This document shows positions 1 to 8,568 of a DNA stretch of 35,627 bases, piece after piece. How positions within the stretch are numbered: position 1 is the first letter of the stretch; each line of letters starts with the position of its first letter. A program made the position numbers and the translations under genes. Source of the DNA: Eubacterium sp. (GTDB taxonomy: Bacteria > Bacillota > Clostridia > Lachnospirales > Lachnospiraceae); NCBI GenBank assembly GCA_021769425.1, contig JAETSX010000037.1:1-35627 (forward strand). The letters run 5' to 3'. The notes under the pieces are model-generated. The model saw only the letters and a list, made by a program, of their open reading frames with translations, made no database searches and had not been told where the DNA came from.

Positions 1-131
1 TTATCTTGGGCAAAAGATTTGAGCCATAGCATCCTGTGTCCAATCAGATGGATAGACAGAATCAGGATTGAGATATATGTCCATTATGAGGGGTACTAAA
101 AACTTTCCGTGTCCACTCCTATGGGTACATT
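1..131 (-). other. Possible C-terminal remnant of an unidentified gene
   Basis: The minus strand is open from about 129 to a TAA at 1-3 and reads GHGKFLVPLIMDIYLNPD followed by PSDWTQDAMAQIFCPR. It is bounded upstream by a TAA at 130-132, has no convincing ribosome binding site, and an internal ATG at 82-84 would give only 27 residues. I do not recognise it. It may be a decayed gene end or chance. The window begins exactly at the stop codon. Confidence 0.2.
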
Positions 132-170
132 ATATTCTCCTACCTAACCCTAATAACCCAATACCTAGTT

Positions 171-295
171 TTTGCCATTTTGCGCAAAAAATTGTATTAA
201 GTGTCTAACCTGGATAAATCAGAACCAGGATTTTCCATTCTGCGCAAATTTTCCTTGTTAAGGAACTGTTCAAAAATAACTTTTAAATAGTTCCT
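171..295. repeat. Gene-free stretch with a 60-bp-spaced repeat and a hairpin
   Basis: The 330 bases left of the sortase gene have no supported gene. A motif of the form CCATTYTGCGCAAA occurs at about 175-188 and again at 235-248, exactly 60 bp apart, with a CCTGG/CCAGG inverted pair between them. Further on, AGGAACT at 261-267 and AGTTCCT at 289-295 form an inverted repeat with a 21-base AT-rich loop. These could be operator-like sites or the end of an old insertion. Nothing in the window decides which. Confidence 0.35.
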
Positions 296-461
296 AAGCT
301 CTAATTGTTATATCAGCATAACCATACATCAATATTTAATGATATGAAATCTCCGAATTTATCGATACCAAATAAGAAACTTCAAACGAATCATTATCTT
401 TATTATAAAATTATTCTTATTAATTTACAATGGAACATCATTCAATGATTACCATTTCTGA

Positions 462-1232
462 TTAACTGCTGGTTAATTTTTTTGCCACAACAACAAATCT
501 TTCCTGTTCTGAATTGCCATAACAGGTGGAAAGGGTCAGAAAGGTATCGCCGAAAGCTGCCGTCACTCCCGTATCGTAAAGAGATTCTTTCTTTACATTT
601 TTATAAAAATCCTGAAATTCCTCTTTTGTATCGGCCTGATAAAACTGATAATATTTAAATTCTTCTGATTCATCAACGGACGATAAAAAAACCGCCAGTA
701 CTTCATAAATCCGTTCTTCATAAAGGGTATCAAATATGACTTTCGCATGTTCCTGATAAAATTTTTGATTCCTATATTGATCCAGACTGCCGAACATGGA
801 ACCATCCCGCATGTTGTGCCCATAAATGATAAAGTTTGTGCCAGGCGTAATGAGATCTGCAGATTTCTTTACATAGAGACAGCCATACTTATCTTTTTTT
901 TGATAAAAATTATGGTTCAGATAATATTCATCGTCTTCACACTGCATTACCGGATAATCTATGTCTGTGTTATCTATTGTCAGCCAACCTACAAGATCGG
1001 TATTTTCCCGATAAAGTTTTTGAAATTTATCCAGTATTTTCTTATGTTCTGTGTTACTGTCTGATAAATTTTCTGCCTTTCTGGGTTTCTCTTCTTTTCC
1101 CAGAAGATTTCTTAATTCTTCCTGCTGTTTTTCATGGCTGGCAGATAAGTAACACGCTTGTCCAATTGGAATCAGGCATACCATCATAATCAACAGCAAT
1201 ATTCTTCTTATGACTTTATTCTTTTTTTTCAT
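462..1232 (-). CDS. srtB: Class B sortase
   Basis: This is a membrane-anchored cysteine transpeptidase that cleaves a C-terminal sorting motif and joins the surface protein to the cell wall. Numbered from the ATG at 1232 (256 aa), a basic N-terminus precedes one hydrophobic segment (about 7-27), then a charged linker and the catalytic domain. The catalytic His lies in IIYGHNMRDGSMFGSL (about 139), the Cys in TLSTC (about 237) and the Arg in QERFVVVAK (about 245). The YGHNM and TLSTC motifs are typical of class B. An in-frame TTG at 1241 also exists, but the sequence upstream of the ATG is the tail of a decayed gene, so the ATG is preferred; neither start has a strong ribosome binding site. 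The likely substrate is the large surface protein encoded from 8085 to 3121, which carries a PKTG motif. Confidence 0.9.
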   Translation of the reverse strand: MKKKNKVIRRILLLIMMVCLIPIGQACYLSASHEKQQEELRNLLGKEEKPRKAENLSDSNTEHKKILDKFQKLYRENTDLVGWLTIDNTDIDYPVMQCEDDEYYLNHNFYQKKDKYGCLYVKKSADLITPGTNFIIYGHNMRDGSMFGSLDQYRNQKFYQEHAKVIFDTLYEERIYEVLAVFLSSVDESEEFKYYQFYQADTKEEFQDFYKNVKKESLYDTGVTAAFGDTFLTLSTCYGNSEQERFVVVAKKLTSS

Positions 1233-1241
1233 ATTTTTCAA

Positions 1242-1737
1242 TGATACAGCAATATTTTTTTCCTTGCTGCCCTTGTTTTAATTTATGCTAACCAACAATA
1301 TATCACCGCAAAATACTTCAGTGACTGCGTATAGTTTCAATCTTTTATCTGCTGCAACAATGTAACGGCAGATTTATCTTACTTCAATTCTACGACAAGC
1401 GCTTTTTTTGCTGCATGGTGTAGTGGCAAAAGACAATATCTGAAAATCCGCGGCCTGACGGCATCTCTCTTATCATCTGATAATCCTTCCTTGCACTTTA
1501 ATAGTAAACTCCCATCATGCTCAGCCTGTTGTGCGACGGGCCGCATGGCCATCCATGCTATGGAAGTCGAAGACTTTCATAGTCAAGACCATTCACATCA
1601 TATCCAAGATACCCCAAATGTATCAGCAATGTGAGAACATCATCCTTTTTCTTAAAGGTCCGCATATCATTTGGAAGCTTAACGTATTTACTCTCTAAAC
1701 TCCCATTGAAATTTCTTTCCGCCAAAACTGCGTTTTT
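1242..1737 (-). pseudogene. Decayed AAA-ATPase / PD-(D/E)XK nuclease-like gene (PF09820/PF08011 type)
   Basis: Minus-strand translation from 1737 gives a fragment containing NDMRTFKKKDDVLTLLIHLG, the end of the AAA-ATPase-like part of this family. It stops at 1558-1560 inside a structured repeat. Past the repeat the family resumes as REMPSGRGFSDIVF, then (after a frameshift in an A-run) ALVVELK-stop-DKSA, QQIKD-stop-NYTQSLKYF, and after another frameshift CGDILLVSIN-stop. This matches the family pattern of a PD-(D/E)XK nuclease (D in SDIVF, E and K in VVELK). About 70 residues normally found between the two parts are missing where the repeat sits. The decayed frame runs into the start of the sortase gene. 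Identification rests on family motifs recalled from memory. The decay itself (several stops and shifts) is directly visible. Confidence 0.75.
1494..1583 (-). repeat. Structured 75-78 bp dispersed repeat, single copy inside the pseudogene
   Basis: In minus-strand orientation this matches the units of the 9754-10076 array. It has an arm pair at 1572-1583 and 1557-1568 around a 3-base loop, then the conserved core (ATGGATGGCCATGCGGCC ...), then a degraded end arm at 1494-1505. The decayed ATPase/nuclease frame ends inside it with YESLRLP-stop, the same residues that end the second Uma2 protein. Confidence 0.85.
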
Positions 1738-1912
1738 CTATATTATAACTGATAAAATTGCCAATTGCCAGAGCATCATTGAAAAATCATTTTTCCATCT
1801 GCACAAAAGGATCCGCAGTCTATGCACTTGCCCCCTTAGTTCAAGCATACTCCATTATGCAGGATATAAATAATTACATAATGCATAATGTACAATAGTT
1901 CTATAGATTTTA

Positions 1913-1941
1913 TTGACATCATTAGTAATATTACCTATAAT
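1913..1941 (+). promoter_or_regulatory. Consensus sigma-A promoter of the PocR-MCP gene
   Basis: TTGACA at 1913-1918 and TATAAT at 1936-1941 are separated by exactly 17 bases. The expected transcript start near 1948 lies 20 bases before the ATG at 1969. This rules out the longer reading frame that begins at 1888. Confidence 0.85.
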
Positions 1942-1968
1942 AAAATTAAAAGAACAGGGGGCAACAAT

Positions 1969-2748
1969 ATGAAGTTACAGGATTTTTGTGATATGGAAAA
2001 ATTTGAAGAAATTATGAGTAACTGGGCGCACAGTACCGGCCTTGCAACAGTAGCTGTGGGAGAAGACGGACAATATATCAGTGAATGTTACAATTTTACA
2101 GACTTTTGCATCAAGCTGACCAGAGGAAGTGCAGAAGGGTGCAAGAGATGTGAAAAAAATGATCGGGAAGGCGTAGGAGTCTATCCCTGCCATGCCGGGC
2201 TTGTAGACTTTGGCATTCCCATTACCTTAGACAACGGAACCGTCCTTGGAAGCATTATCGGCGGACAGGTGCTTCCAGAAAATCCTGATGAGGAAAAGTT
2301 CAGGCAGACAGCCAGAGAACTTAATATTGATGAAGATGAATACATAGAAGCCCTTCATCAGGTGAATGTGAAAACTCAAACAGAAATTGAAGCCTCTGCA
2401 AATTTATTAGGTGATGTCATCAATATGTTTGTAAGAGCAAGTTATGCAACAATGCAGAACCATCAGCTTGTCTCCGAATTAAGAGAAGGTATCAGCAAAG
2501 CCGCAGAACAGCTTGTGTTGGCCAATGAAGATACAAAACAAATCGAAGGCTTCAGTAAACGTCAGAAAATCCTTGCATTAAATGCCAGCATAGAAGCGGC
2601 CAGGGCAGGGGAAGCCGGCAGAGGATTCTCTGTGGTTGCGGATGAGGTTCAGAAACTTGCACAGGGTATGGGCGTTACAAGCGTACAGATTAAGCAGGCT
2701 CTGAATACTGTTACAGATACCATTATGTCATTAAAAAAAGAAGAGTGA
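1969..2748 (+). CDS. Soluble PocR-domain methyl-accepting chemotaxis-type receptor
   Basis: The 259-aa protein has no signal peptide or membrane segment, so it should act in the cytoplasm. Residues about 5-155 match the PocR ligand-binding domain, with a cysteine cluster (C58, C61, C74) in GCKRCEKND and YPCHAG that could bind a metal or sense redox state. Residues about 199-232 ([20 protein letters not shown] then [11 protein letters not shown]) are the highly conserved hairpin tip of MCP signalling domains, which contacts CheA and CheW. The signalling domain is much shorter than in classical receptors (only about 90 residues after the sensor). The start is set by the AGGGGG ribosome binding site just before 1969 and by the promoter. 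No che genes are in the window, so the partner is unknown. Confidence 0.85.
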   Translation: MKLQDFCDMEKFEEIMSNWAHSTGLATVAVGEDGQYISECYNFTDFCIKLTRGSAEGCKRCEKNDREGVGVYPCHAGLVDFGIPITLDNGTVLGSIIGGQVLPENPDEEKFRQTARELNIDEDEYIEALHQVNVKTQTEIEASANLLGDVINMFVRASYATMQNHQLVSELREGISKAAEQLVLANEDTKQIEGFSKRQKILALNASIEAARAGEAGRGFSVVADEVQKLAQGMGVTSVQIKQALNTVTDTIMSLKKEE

Positions 2749-2768
2749 AATTTTGTACAAGCTAAAGA

Positions 2769-2836
2769 TTTCACAGTATGGATGGCCATACGGCCCGTCG
2801 CACGATAGACTAAGCATGATGGAGCTTACTGTGAAA
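2769..2836 (+). repeat. Structured dispersed repeat, diverged single copy
   Basis: The core ATGGATGGCCATACGGCC starts at 2777 and aligns with the units at 9781 onward. The end arms are TTTCACAGT (2769-2777) and ACTGTGAAA (2828-2836), a perfect 9-bp inverted repeat. In the other copies the corresponding bases read CATAGT and ACTATG, so both arms changed together and kept pairing. It lies about 20 bp after the chemoreceptor stop codon, in the same orientation as that gene. Confidence 0.8.
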
Positions 2837-2948
2837 GTTATCAGAACTATACATAGTAGAAAATCTTGAATAAACTGCTGGGACCTGTTATAAGATAAAC
2901 ATAAAGAGAACAACCGCCCACAAGCGGTTTGACCTGTAAAAGAAATAG

Positions 2949-2991
2949 AAAACCACCCTGACACCTGCTAAAGTTTCAAGGGTGGTTTTTC
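2949..2991. terminator. Probable bidirectional terminator between convergent genes
   Basis: AAAACCACCCT at 2949-2959 pairs perfectly with AGGGTGGTTTT at 2979-2989. The plus strand has a U-run in and after the stem, and the minus strand reads TTTTC. It sits between the chemoreceptor (+) and the surface protein (-). A smaller GC-richer hairpin (AACCGC 2912-2917 with GCGGTT 2924-2929) lies just before it. The remainder of 2749-3120 holds only the dispersed repeat. Confidence 0.8.
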
Positions 2992-3120
2992 CATATGTTA
3001 CTAATGACTAATCAAATAAATAAGTGTCAATTAACAATGCTAATGCATCGCCTCTTTTTCTGACTTGTAGAGGTACTGATTTCAAATACTTAATGTTCAA
3101 AAACCAAGGATCAGGAAATA

Positions 3121-6100
3121 TTAGATACTTTTTGCATACACTTCTTTCAGTTCCACATTTACACTCTTTCCTATACTATGATAGTAAATCAGGAACAATG
3201 AAATCACTGCAATTCCAACCAGTCTTCGGAACTTTTCGCCTCTTTTTGCCCACTCAATCAGGCGGTATACAATTTCATCTTTCTCACGTTCCGTAATTCC
3301 ATGTTCTCCTTCAAAATATAACAGAAGATAGCCAAATCCGGCAATCATGGCAACGGTAGCATAAATTTTTACATGAGAGTTGTTCCCTGTCTTCGGCTCT
3401 GGTCCCTTCGGCAGACTGGGATTTTCCGGTGTCTTAGGATCTTCCGGCCTCACAGGAATTTTTTCTTTCATTTCTTTATGGATCTTAAGTTTTATCTGAT
3501 TAGAACTCTCATTACCGGCATTGTCTTTTGCATTTACCCGAAGGGTATGTGTTCCCTCTCCAGTAACTTTTACTGTAAATTGATAAGATTCTACCATGTC
3601 CTGATTAAAATCTTCTGCCGGTAATGTGACTTTTTTCCTCTTGTCCAGCTGATAGCTGATTCCGGCAATACCGCCGGAAACGTTCCCGTTTTCGTTATCC
3701 TTTACACTGATCTTTACATTAATCGGCGTTTTTCCCATTGTATCCTTTGTATTGGAAAAGCTGATTTCCGGTGCATTCTCTTCCAGAATAATTCCGCCGC
3801 CTGCTGCCGTTAACATTTTTCTGGCGGATATATTTCCTGCATGATCCGTGCAGGTCAGGTATACTTTTCCCTTAAATTCCTCGTCAATAGTAAAGCTAAC
3901 CTCATAGGCCCCCTGCTCCGCCTCGGCCTGGGCTGCACGAATAAGGCTTGCACTGCTTCCGTAAGATAACATGCTGTTGGAAAGCTCATGCTTTTCCGTG
4001 ATCTGAGCCTGTCCGTCCTTTTCTGTCCCATTTTCAGCTTTCAACAGATATTCCGCTTTTGCAAGGCCGCTGCCTTCCTCTGTCACCGGAACAGTAACCA
4101 CAATTTTCTTTTTCTTAATCAGCCAATTCTGAAAATCTTTATAACCGGAACTGAAGGACGCCTGTTCAAGTTCCGGAGCCAATTCATCCGCCCAGATTGC
4201 ATAAAGAGTAGTGTGCAGTTCATCTGTATTATTTTCCACCGGATTCTTAAAATCCCATTGTCCGCCGTCAAGGCCGTTATCATCCAAATGCCATCCTTTA
4301 AAATTATAACCTCTTCTTACCGGATCTTCCACGGCTTTCAGCAGACCTCCATAACGTATCTTCTGAGTGTCCGGCGTTTTGCCCAAGGCTCCGTTCAGAT
4401 TGAAGTCCACTTCATAAACATTTCTGTCATAGTAAAGTTTCAATACAAGGCTTCCGTCCTCTTCCACAATTCCTTTTGACTTTCCCTGAGAATGGGATTC
4501 GTTGATATGAAATCCGGTATATTGTTTCGGCGATGCTTCAACTTCTGTTCCCTTTATGCCCATCAAGGATTCTGTGTCTGCATCGGATCTGGTGTAACCA
4601 TCGCCTTCCAGATCCTGTTTGTAATGCTCCACCTGATAAGGAAAAGCAGTTTCTTCCAACTCCCAAATGGCATAAAAGATTCTGTCACTGTCTGATTTAA
4701 TTACATCTTTCGGCAATATGTTTTCTCCTTTCCCGTCCGGCTGGGTATTCCATCCCTGAAAGAGATAGGCCTGGCGGGAAGGCGCAGAAGCAATGGTAAA
4801 TTCCGGTACATCATAAGTAATCTCTTCGTGCACATTGGCCCGGCAGATCTTGGTATCTTTTTCTGAACTGTCAGTTCCATCATTTCTGTCATAGGTAAAT
4901 GTAACATCTTTTTGATAAATTCCATAATAAGAAGTATGCTCTTTCGTTAAGGTCAAATCCTGATCCTGCAGCGCTTCCCCTGCATAGGATGATTTGTCCG
5001 TATCCCATCCTACCGGAGTGAAACCCTCCAATTCTTGTAATTTCAAGGATTTAATCGTGATACTCGGAACAGTATCTTCCACTGTTTCTATCACTGTTTC
5101 TTTTTTTCCTGGTTCTCCAGAATAGAAATCAGCGATAAAATTTTTCTTGTCATTCTCTAAAAACATGGCATATAACGTTGTGTCTTCTGTCAATTTCAGA
5201 GAATCTCCCGGCTGATACACTGTTCCCTTTTCATCTTCCTGTGTATTCCATCCTACGAAATGATAACCTGATTTTGATGGGCCGGATGCTGCGGTAAATT
5301 CTGCTTCCTGATATGTGATTTCGTTATGTACGTTGGCACGGCAGGGATTCTGTTCGATTTCCGGAATATTTTCCGCCCCTTCTGCCTGATAGGATAAGGT
5401 GACATCTCTTTGGTAGATGCCGTAATAATCTGTTTCAGGCTTTGACAAAGTTATTTCTTCCTGCGGTTTCACTTCTCCGCCGTATCCGGAGCTGTTATCT
5501 TTTTCCCAGCCTATGGATTCAAAACCTTCCAGTTCCTGCAGATCTAAAGCTGTCACAGTACCGGTCTCTGCATCTTCTGCTACTATGGCGGACTGAGTCT
5601 TTTTTTCACATGCAGCGCCGGAATAGAAGTTTGCTCTCATCGCCTTTTTCTTGTTTTCCGGAAATATCGCATATAAATCAGTATCTCCTTCAATAGTAAA
5701 TTGTTCTCCGGGCTGATAGCCGGTTCCGGTTCCGTCCGGTTCCGTATTCCATTCCAGGAAAGTTGAGTCTTCTTTTTCCAAAGGATCTGCAGATTGCACA
5801 GTTGCCTTATCTCCGATATCATATTCATTGTCATCTACTACGATTCCATCTGCGCCATTGCTGATGTAGTAGACAAAGTACTTGTATCCTGGATCTATTT
5901 CAGATATTTTTACTTGGTTATGCTCTCTGTCTAAAACAGCATACCACTTTTTACCGGAATCTCCTACATCAACAAATTTGATTTTTTTCATATCCCGCTC
6001 ATGGAGCAATATATAATCATTAACCCCATCCGCTATGATATAATCTTGGATGGCTTTTAGATACAATGTTACAGGATGGCTTAATGTATTGCTTATATGT

Positions 6101-8085
6101 ATTCTGCGCGGAGTCGAATTCCTAGAATCCAGATATATACCGTCTACACCAGAGTTTGTTCCATCATCATAAAATTTAACATCATTTGATATATCTAAAT
6201 AAGAAGTTTCAGAAGTAAATATTGAAGATACCCAAATTGCTCCGCTCCCTGCATATTTATCCCAACTTGATGTATTCCCCTGAAAAATTCCTCCATACAA
6301 ATGTGTTTCTGTTCCTGAAACTCCAGCATGATAAATTGCTCCTCCTCTTCCAATTGTAGTATTTCCAATGAAATTTCCTCCATAGATATCTAATTTTGTT
6401 CCTCCATCAATACAAATAAATCCTCCTCCACATGCTCCCATTTCTACCCTTAGTGATACAGTTGCATTATTCTTATAAATTCCTTTATTTATTGTTACAT
6501 TACTATTGGTTATTGCATAAACAGCACCTCCAAAATCACTTGCTGAACAATTTTCAATAATACAATCATTAAACACTGCTATAGCTCTTTGTAAATAAAT
6601 AGCGCCCCCTCTTTTATCACCTGATAAACATTTACAATTCTGAATTTTACATCCATCATCTATTGTAATTTTACCGCCGTTAGCATGTACCATTGAATAA
6701 GGGCAAGAAATATCTTTTCCATCCAATGTAATATCTTTTAATACAAAATCACACTGATTGTCAACTATAATTCTCGCTCCAGAACTTCCCCTTACAATAG
6801 TCCCGCCCCCTCGGATTGTAACATTTCCTTTTATAGTTAAAGCATTATTAATCGTCAAAGTAACACCAGGATTTACAACAAGTTCCCCATTTTCCAACGT
6901 TCCTCTTTCATTCCAAACTGTATCTTCACTGATCACTCCGCATCCAGGTGTTGATGCATCAAAATACTCAATCCTCTCTGCCCCATCCAAAAACTCTTCT
7001 TCTGCCTTTTCTTTCTTTCCTGACTTTTTTCTCTTTCCCTCTGTATCCTGTCCCTTTTTCCGCTCCAATTCCTCTTTCACTTCATCACTTTTCACTGTCA
7101 CATAAATCTCAGGCAAAGCCACTCCTTCTTCCAAAATATAATGCTCTGGAATAACAGGAGTAAAGATATAGATTCCTTCTGTCTCACTGTCATATTCAGG
7201 CGCGCTTTTCCATATAATATTTTCAATTACTGCAGTCTCTCCTGCAACATTTTCAGTATTTTGTTCCGGCTCAGGATCTGGTTCTGACACAACACCGGAT
7301 TCTGTATCAGGCATTGGATTTTCCGGAATATCCTCCGGCTCTTTTGGAAGTTCCTCTGCTCCTTCTGAATCATCTGCTGCCGGTTGTTCTTCCGGACTCT
7401 CTGTATTATCTGAAACCTCCTGATTATCATCTAATGAAGAATCTTCCGTTTTTTCAGAATTATCCTGATTCTCTTCTAATGAGGAATTTTCCGTTCCTTC
7501 AGAATTATCCTGATTCTCTTTTAATGAGGAATTTTCCATTCCTTCAGAATTATCCTGATTCTCTTTTAATGAAGAATTATCTTGAGCTTCCTCCAACCCA
7601 TCCTTCTCAGAATTATCCTGAGGTTTTTCCCATGTATTATTCCCCTCTGAGTTTCCCTGGGGTTCCTCTAATACCTCTTCAGGATCAGCTCCCTTTGTTT
7701 CAGAAAATACTTCCTGTATACTTAACTTCCCATCATCTGTAATATTTACTTGTTCCGCAGGAACACACACCGCTTCTAAAGTATCCGGAAGATTTAATTT
7801 TTCTAACGACATTCCTGTATTTACCGTTTGCTGCCTTATTTCCTCCGGTAATAAAGAAAAAGACAAAATTTTTTTCTGAGATTCTTCTGCAAATACTCTG
7901 GAACTGAAAAATTCTATGGGTAATGATACCATCATTAGGCATATACAAAGCAAACCTGCTATTAATTTCTGTCTAACTGGATGTTTCTCCTTCTTTCCTC
8001 TTTTTACCGAAAAATTTCCATTTGTCTTTTTCACTTCATAACACACTCCTTGTCTCTTCTTTTCCACATTCCTTGTGATTAACAC
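3121..8085 (-). CDS. Large sortase-anchored surface protein with beta-helix and InlB-type repeats
   Basis: The 1654-aa protein has a long signal peptide (hydrophobic core about 39-55), then an acidic repeat-rich stalk (about 130-285). A parallel beta-helix-like region (about 395-670) shows GGAIY and GGNF-type turns. Listeria-Bacteroides repeats (YAIF/YAIW, FxGWNTxxDGxG) lie at about 735-808, 895-976, 1062-1142 and 1222-1298. They are interleaved with two copies of another module ending LQELEGF...YYGIY (about 812-895 and 976-1060). Two Ig-like modules containing DHAGN and DNAGN follow (about 1305-1425 and 1435-1535). The C-terminus has a proline-rich wall spanner, PKTG (1564-1567) and a hydrophobic segment (about 1572-1591). 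Unusually it then continues with about 30 charged residues and a second hydrophobic segment (about 1621-1636). The first start is GTG at 8085 with AAGGGGAG upstream; an in-frame GTG at 8034 with AAGGAG is a real alternative. It is probably an adhesin; the ligand is unknown. Confidence 0.85.
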   Translation of the reverse strand: MLITRNVEKKRQGVCYEVKKTNGNFSVKRGKKEKHPVRQKLIAGLLCICLMMVSLPIEFFSSRVFAEESQKKILSFSLLPEEIRQQTVNTGMSLEKLNLPDTLEAVCVPAEQVNITDDGKLSIQEVFSETKGADPEEVLEEPQGNSEGNNTWEKPQDNSEKDGLEEAQDNSSLKENQDNSEGMENSSLKENQDNSEGTENSSLEENQDNSEKTEDSSLDDNQEVSDNTESPEEQPAADDSEGAEELPKEPEDIPENPMPDTESGVVSEPDPEPEQNTENVAGETAVIENIIWKSAPEYDSETEGIYIFTPVIPEHYILEEGVALPEIYVTVKSDEVKEELERKKGQDTEGKRKKSGKKEKAEEEFLDGAERIEYFDASTPGCGVISEDTVWNERGTLENGELVVNPGVTLTINNALTIKGNVTIRGGGTIVRGSSGARIIVDNQCDFVLKDITLDGKDISCPYSMVHANGGKITIDDGCKIQNCKCLSGDKRGGAIYLQRAIAVFNDCIIENCSASDFGGAVYAITNSNVTINKGIYKNNATVSLRVEMGACGGGFICIDGGTKLDIYGGNFIGNTTIGRGGAIYHAGVSGTETHLYGGIFQGNTSSWDKYAGSGAIWVSSIFTSETSYLDISNDVKFYDDGTNSGVDGIYLDSRNSTPRRIHISNTLSHPVTLYLKAIQDYIIADGVNDYILLHERDMKKIKFVDVGDSGKKWYAVLDREHNQVKISEIDPGYKYFVYYISNGADGIVVDDNEYDIGDKATVQSADPLEKEDSTFLEWNTEPDGTGTGYQPGEQFTIEGDTDLYAIFPENKKKAMRANFYSGAACEKKTQSAIVAEDAETGTVTALDLQELEGFESIGWEKDNSSGYGGEVKPQEEITLSKPETDYYGIYQRDVTLSYQAEGAENIPEIEQNPCRANVHNEITYQEAEFTAASGPSKSGYHFVGWNTQEDEKGTVYQPGDSLKLTEDTTLYAMFLENDKKNFIADFYSGEPGKKETVIETVEDTVPSITIKSLKLQELEGFTPVGWDTDKSSYAGEALQDQDLTLTKEHTSYYGIYQKDVTFTYDRNDGTDSSEKDTKICRANVHEEITYDVPEFTIASAPSRQAYLFQGWNTQPDGKGENILPKDVIKSDSDRIFYAIWELEETAFPYQVEHYKQDLEGDGYTRSDADTESLMGIKGTEVEASPKQYTGFHINESHSQGKSKGIVEEDGSLVLKLYYDRNVYEVDFNLNGALGKTPDTQKIRYGGLLKAVEDPVRRGYNFKGWHLDDNGLDGGQWDFKNPVENNTDELHTTLYAIWADELAPELEQASFSSGYKDFQNWLIKKKKIVVTVPVTEEGSGLAKAEYLLKAENGTEKDGQAQITEKHELSNSMLSYGSSASLIRAAQAEAEQGAYEVSFTIDEEFKGKVYLTCTDHAGNISARKMLTAAGGGIILEENAPEISFSNTKDTMGKTPINVKISVKDNENGNVSGGIAGISYQLDKRKKVTLPAEDFNQDMVESYQFTVKVTGEGTHTLRVNAKDNAGNESSNQIKLKIHKEMKEKIPVRPEDPKTPENPSLPKGPEPKTGNNSHVKIYATVAMIAGFGYLLLYFEGEHGITEREKDEIVYRLIEWAKRGEKFRRLVGIAVISLFLIYYHSIGKSVNVELKEVYAKSI
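7399..7578 (-). repeat. 45-bp in-frame tandem repeats in the surface-protein stalk
   Basis: Four copies of a 15-residue unit, about NSSLKENQDNSEGTE, occupy residues about 170-229. The first three are nearly identical and the fourth (DSSLDDNQEVSDNTE) has diverged. The 45-bp unit keeps frame, so gain or loss of copies would change stalk length without breaking the gene. Confidence 0.85.
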
Positions 8086-8244
8086 AGATCTCCCCTTATT
8101 TTATACTTTACCGATAAATATATAGTTATTATAGCTAATAAAATCATTAATTACCAGAATAATATAAGTAAAATTTTCCAAAAATCCAAATAATTTGAAG
8201 CCTATTTTTCAGAGCATATATAAATCTTCCAAAAAGTATATATC

Positions 8245-8390
8245 TAGTAACAGTTCAGACCATGACTTTTCACTTGCTGCAAAGTCCGTGAGAATGTGTA
8301 GATTGAGCCAGGAATCCAGCCCTTTGCTGAAAGCAAACTTTAAATGGGCTGGATTCAGTAACAGTGAAGGCGAAGGCTGAACTGTTACTA
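8245..8390. repeat. Foldback element of about 146 bp with nested inverted repeats (MITE-like or structured RNA)
   Basis: The ends are a perfect 14-bp inverted repeat (TAGTAACAGTTCAG at 8245-8258; CTGAACTGTTACTA at 8377-8390). Inside is a second perfect pair (GAATCCAGCCC 8312-8322; GGGCTGGATTC 8346-8356) capped by TTTGCT/AGCAAA. A further AGTAACAGT at about 8357-8365 can also pair with ACTGTTACT near 8381, giving a competing fold. The 9-bp direct repeat TCCAAAAAG flanks it at 8228-8236 and 8402-8410 and may be a target-site duplication. It carries no convincing gene. The rest of 8086-8568 is AT-rich and otherwise empty. Confidence 0.75.
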
Positions 8391-8568
8391 TATCTAACAT
8401 ATCCAAAAAGCAAATACTTGAAATACCTGATTATTTTCTATATAATTATATCTAATATCATACTTATATCCGTAATGATATACTTTTGTTCTGAAAGAAC
8501 GGAAAACTATTGGCAAAGCATTGGCTCATGAGTATCAGAAAATCAATGTCTGTAAAAGGAGGGCTGCC

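Noticed and set aside
1631-1873. Plus-strand 80-residue frame
   Set aside because: The opposite strand carries the recognisable pseudogene blocks over most of this range, and the plus frame has no ribosome binding site.
1888-1968. N-terminal extension of the chemoreceptor
   Set aside because: A consensus promoter lies inside the extension and the ribosome binding site precedes the ATG at 1969.
3480-3620. Possible frameshift or domain loss before the surface-protein anchor
   Set aside because: The frame is continuous through the Ig-like module, proline-rich linker and PKTG, so no break is seen.
6758-7742. Several plus-strand frames opposite the surface-protein gene
   Set aside because: They are shadows of a long repetitive gene with signal peptide and anchor on the minus strand.
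8195-8406. Short frames on both strands over the foldback element
   Set aside because: They are mirror products of the inverted repeats, with no ribosome binding site.
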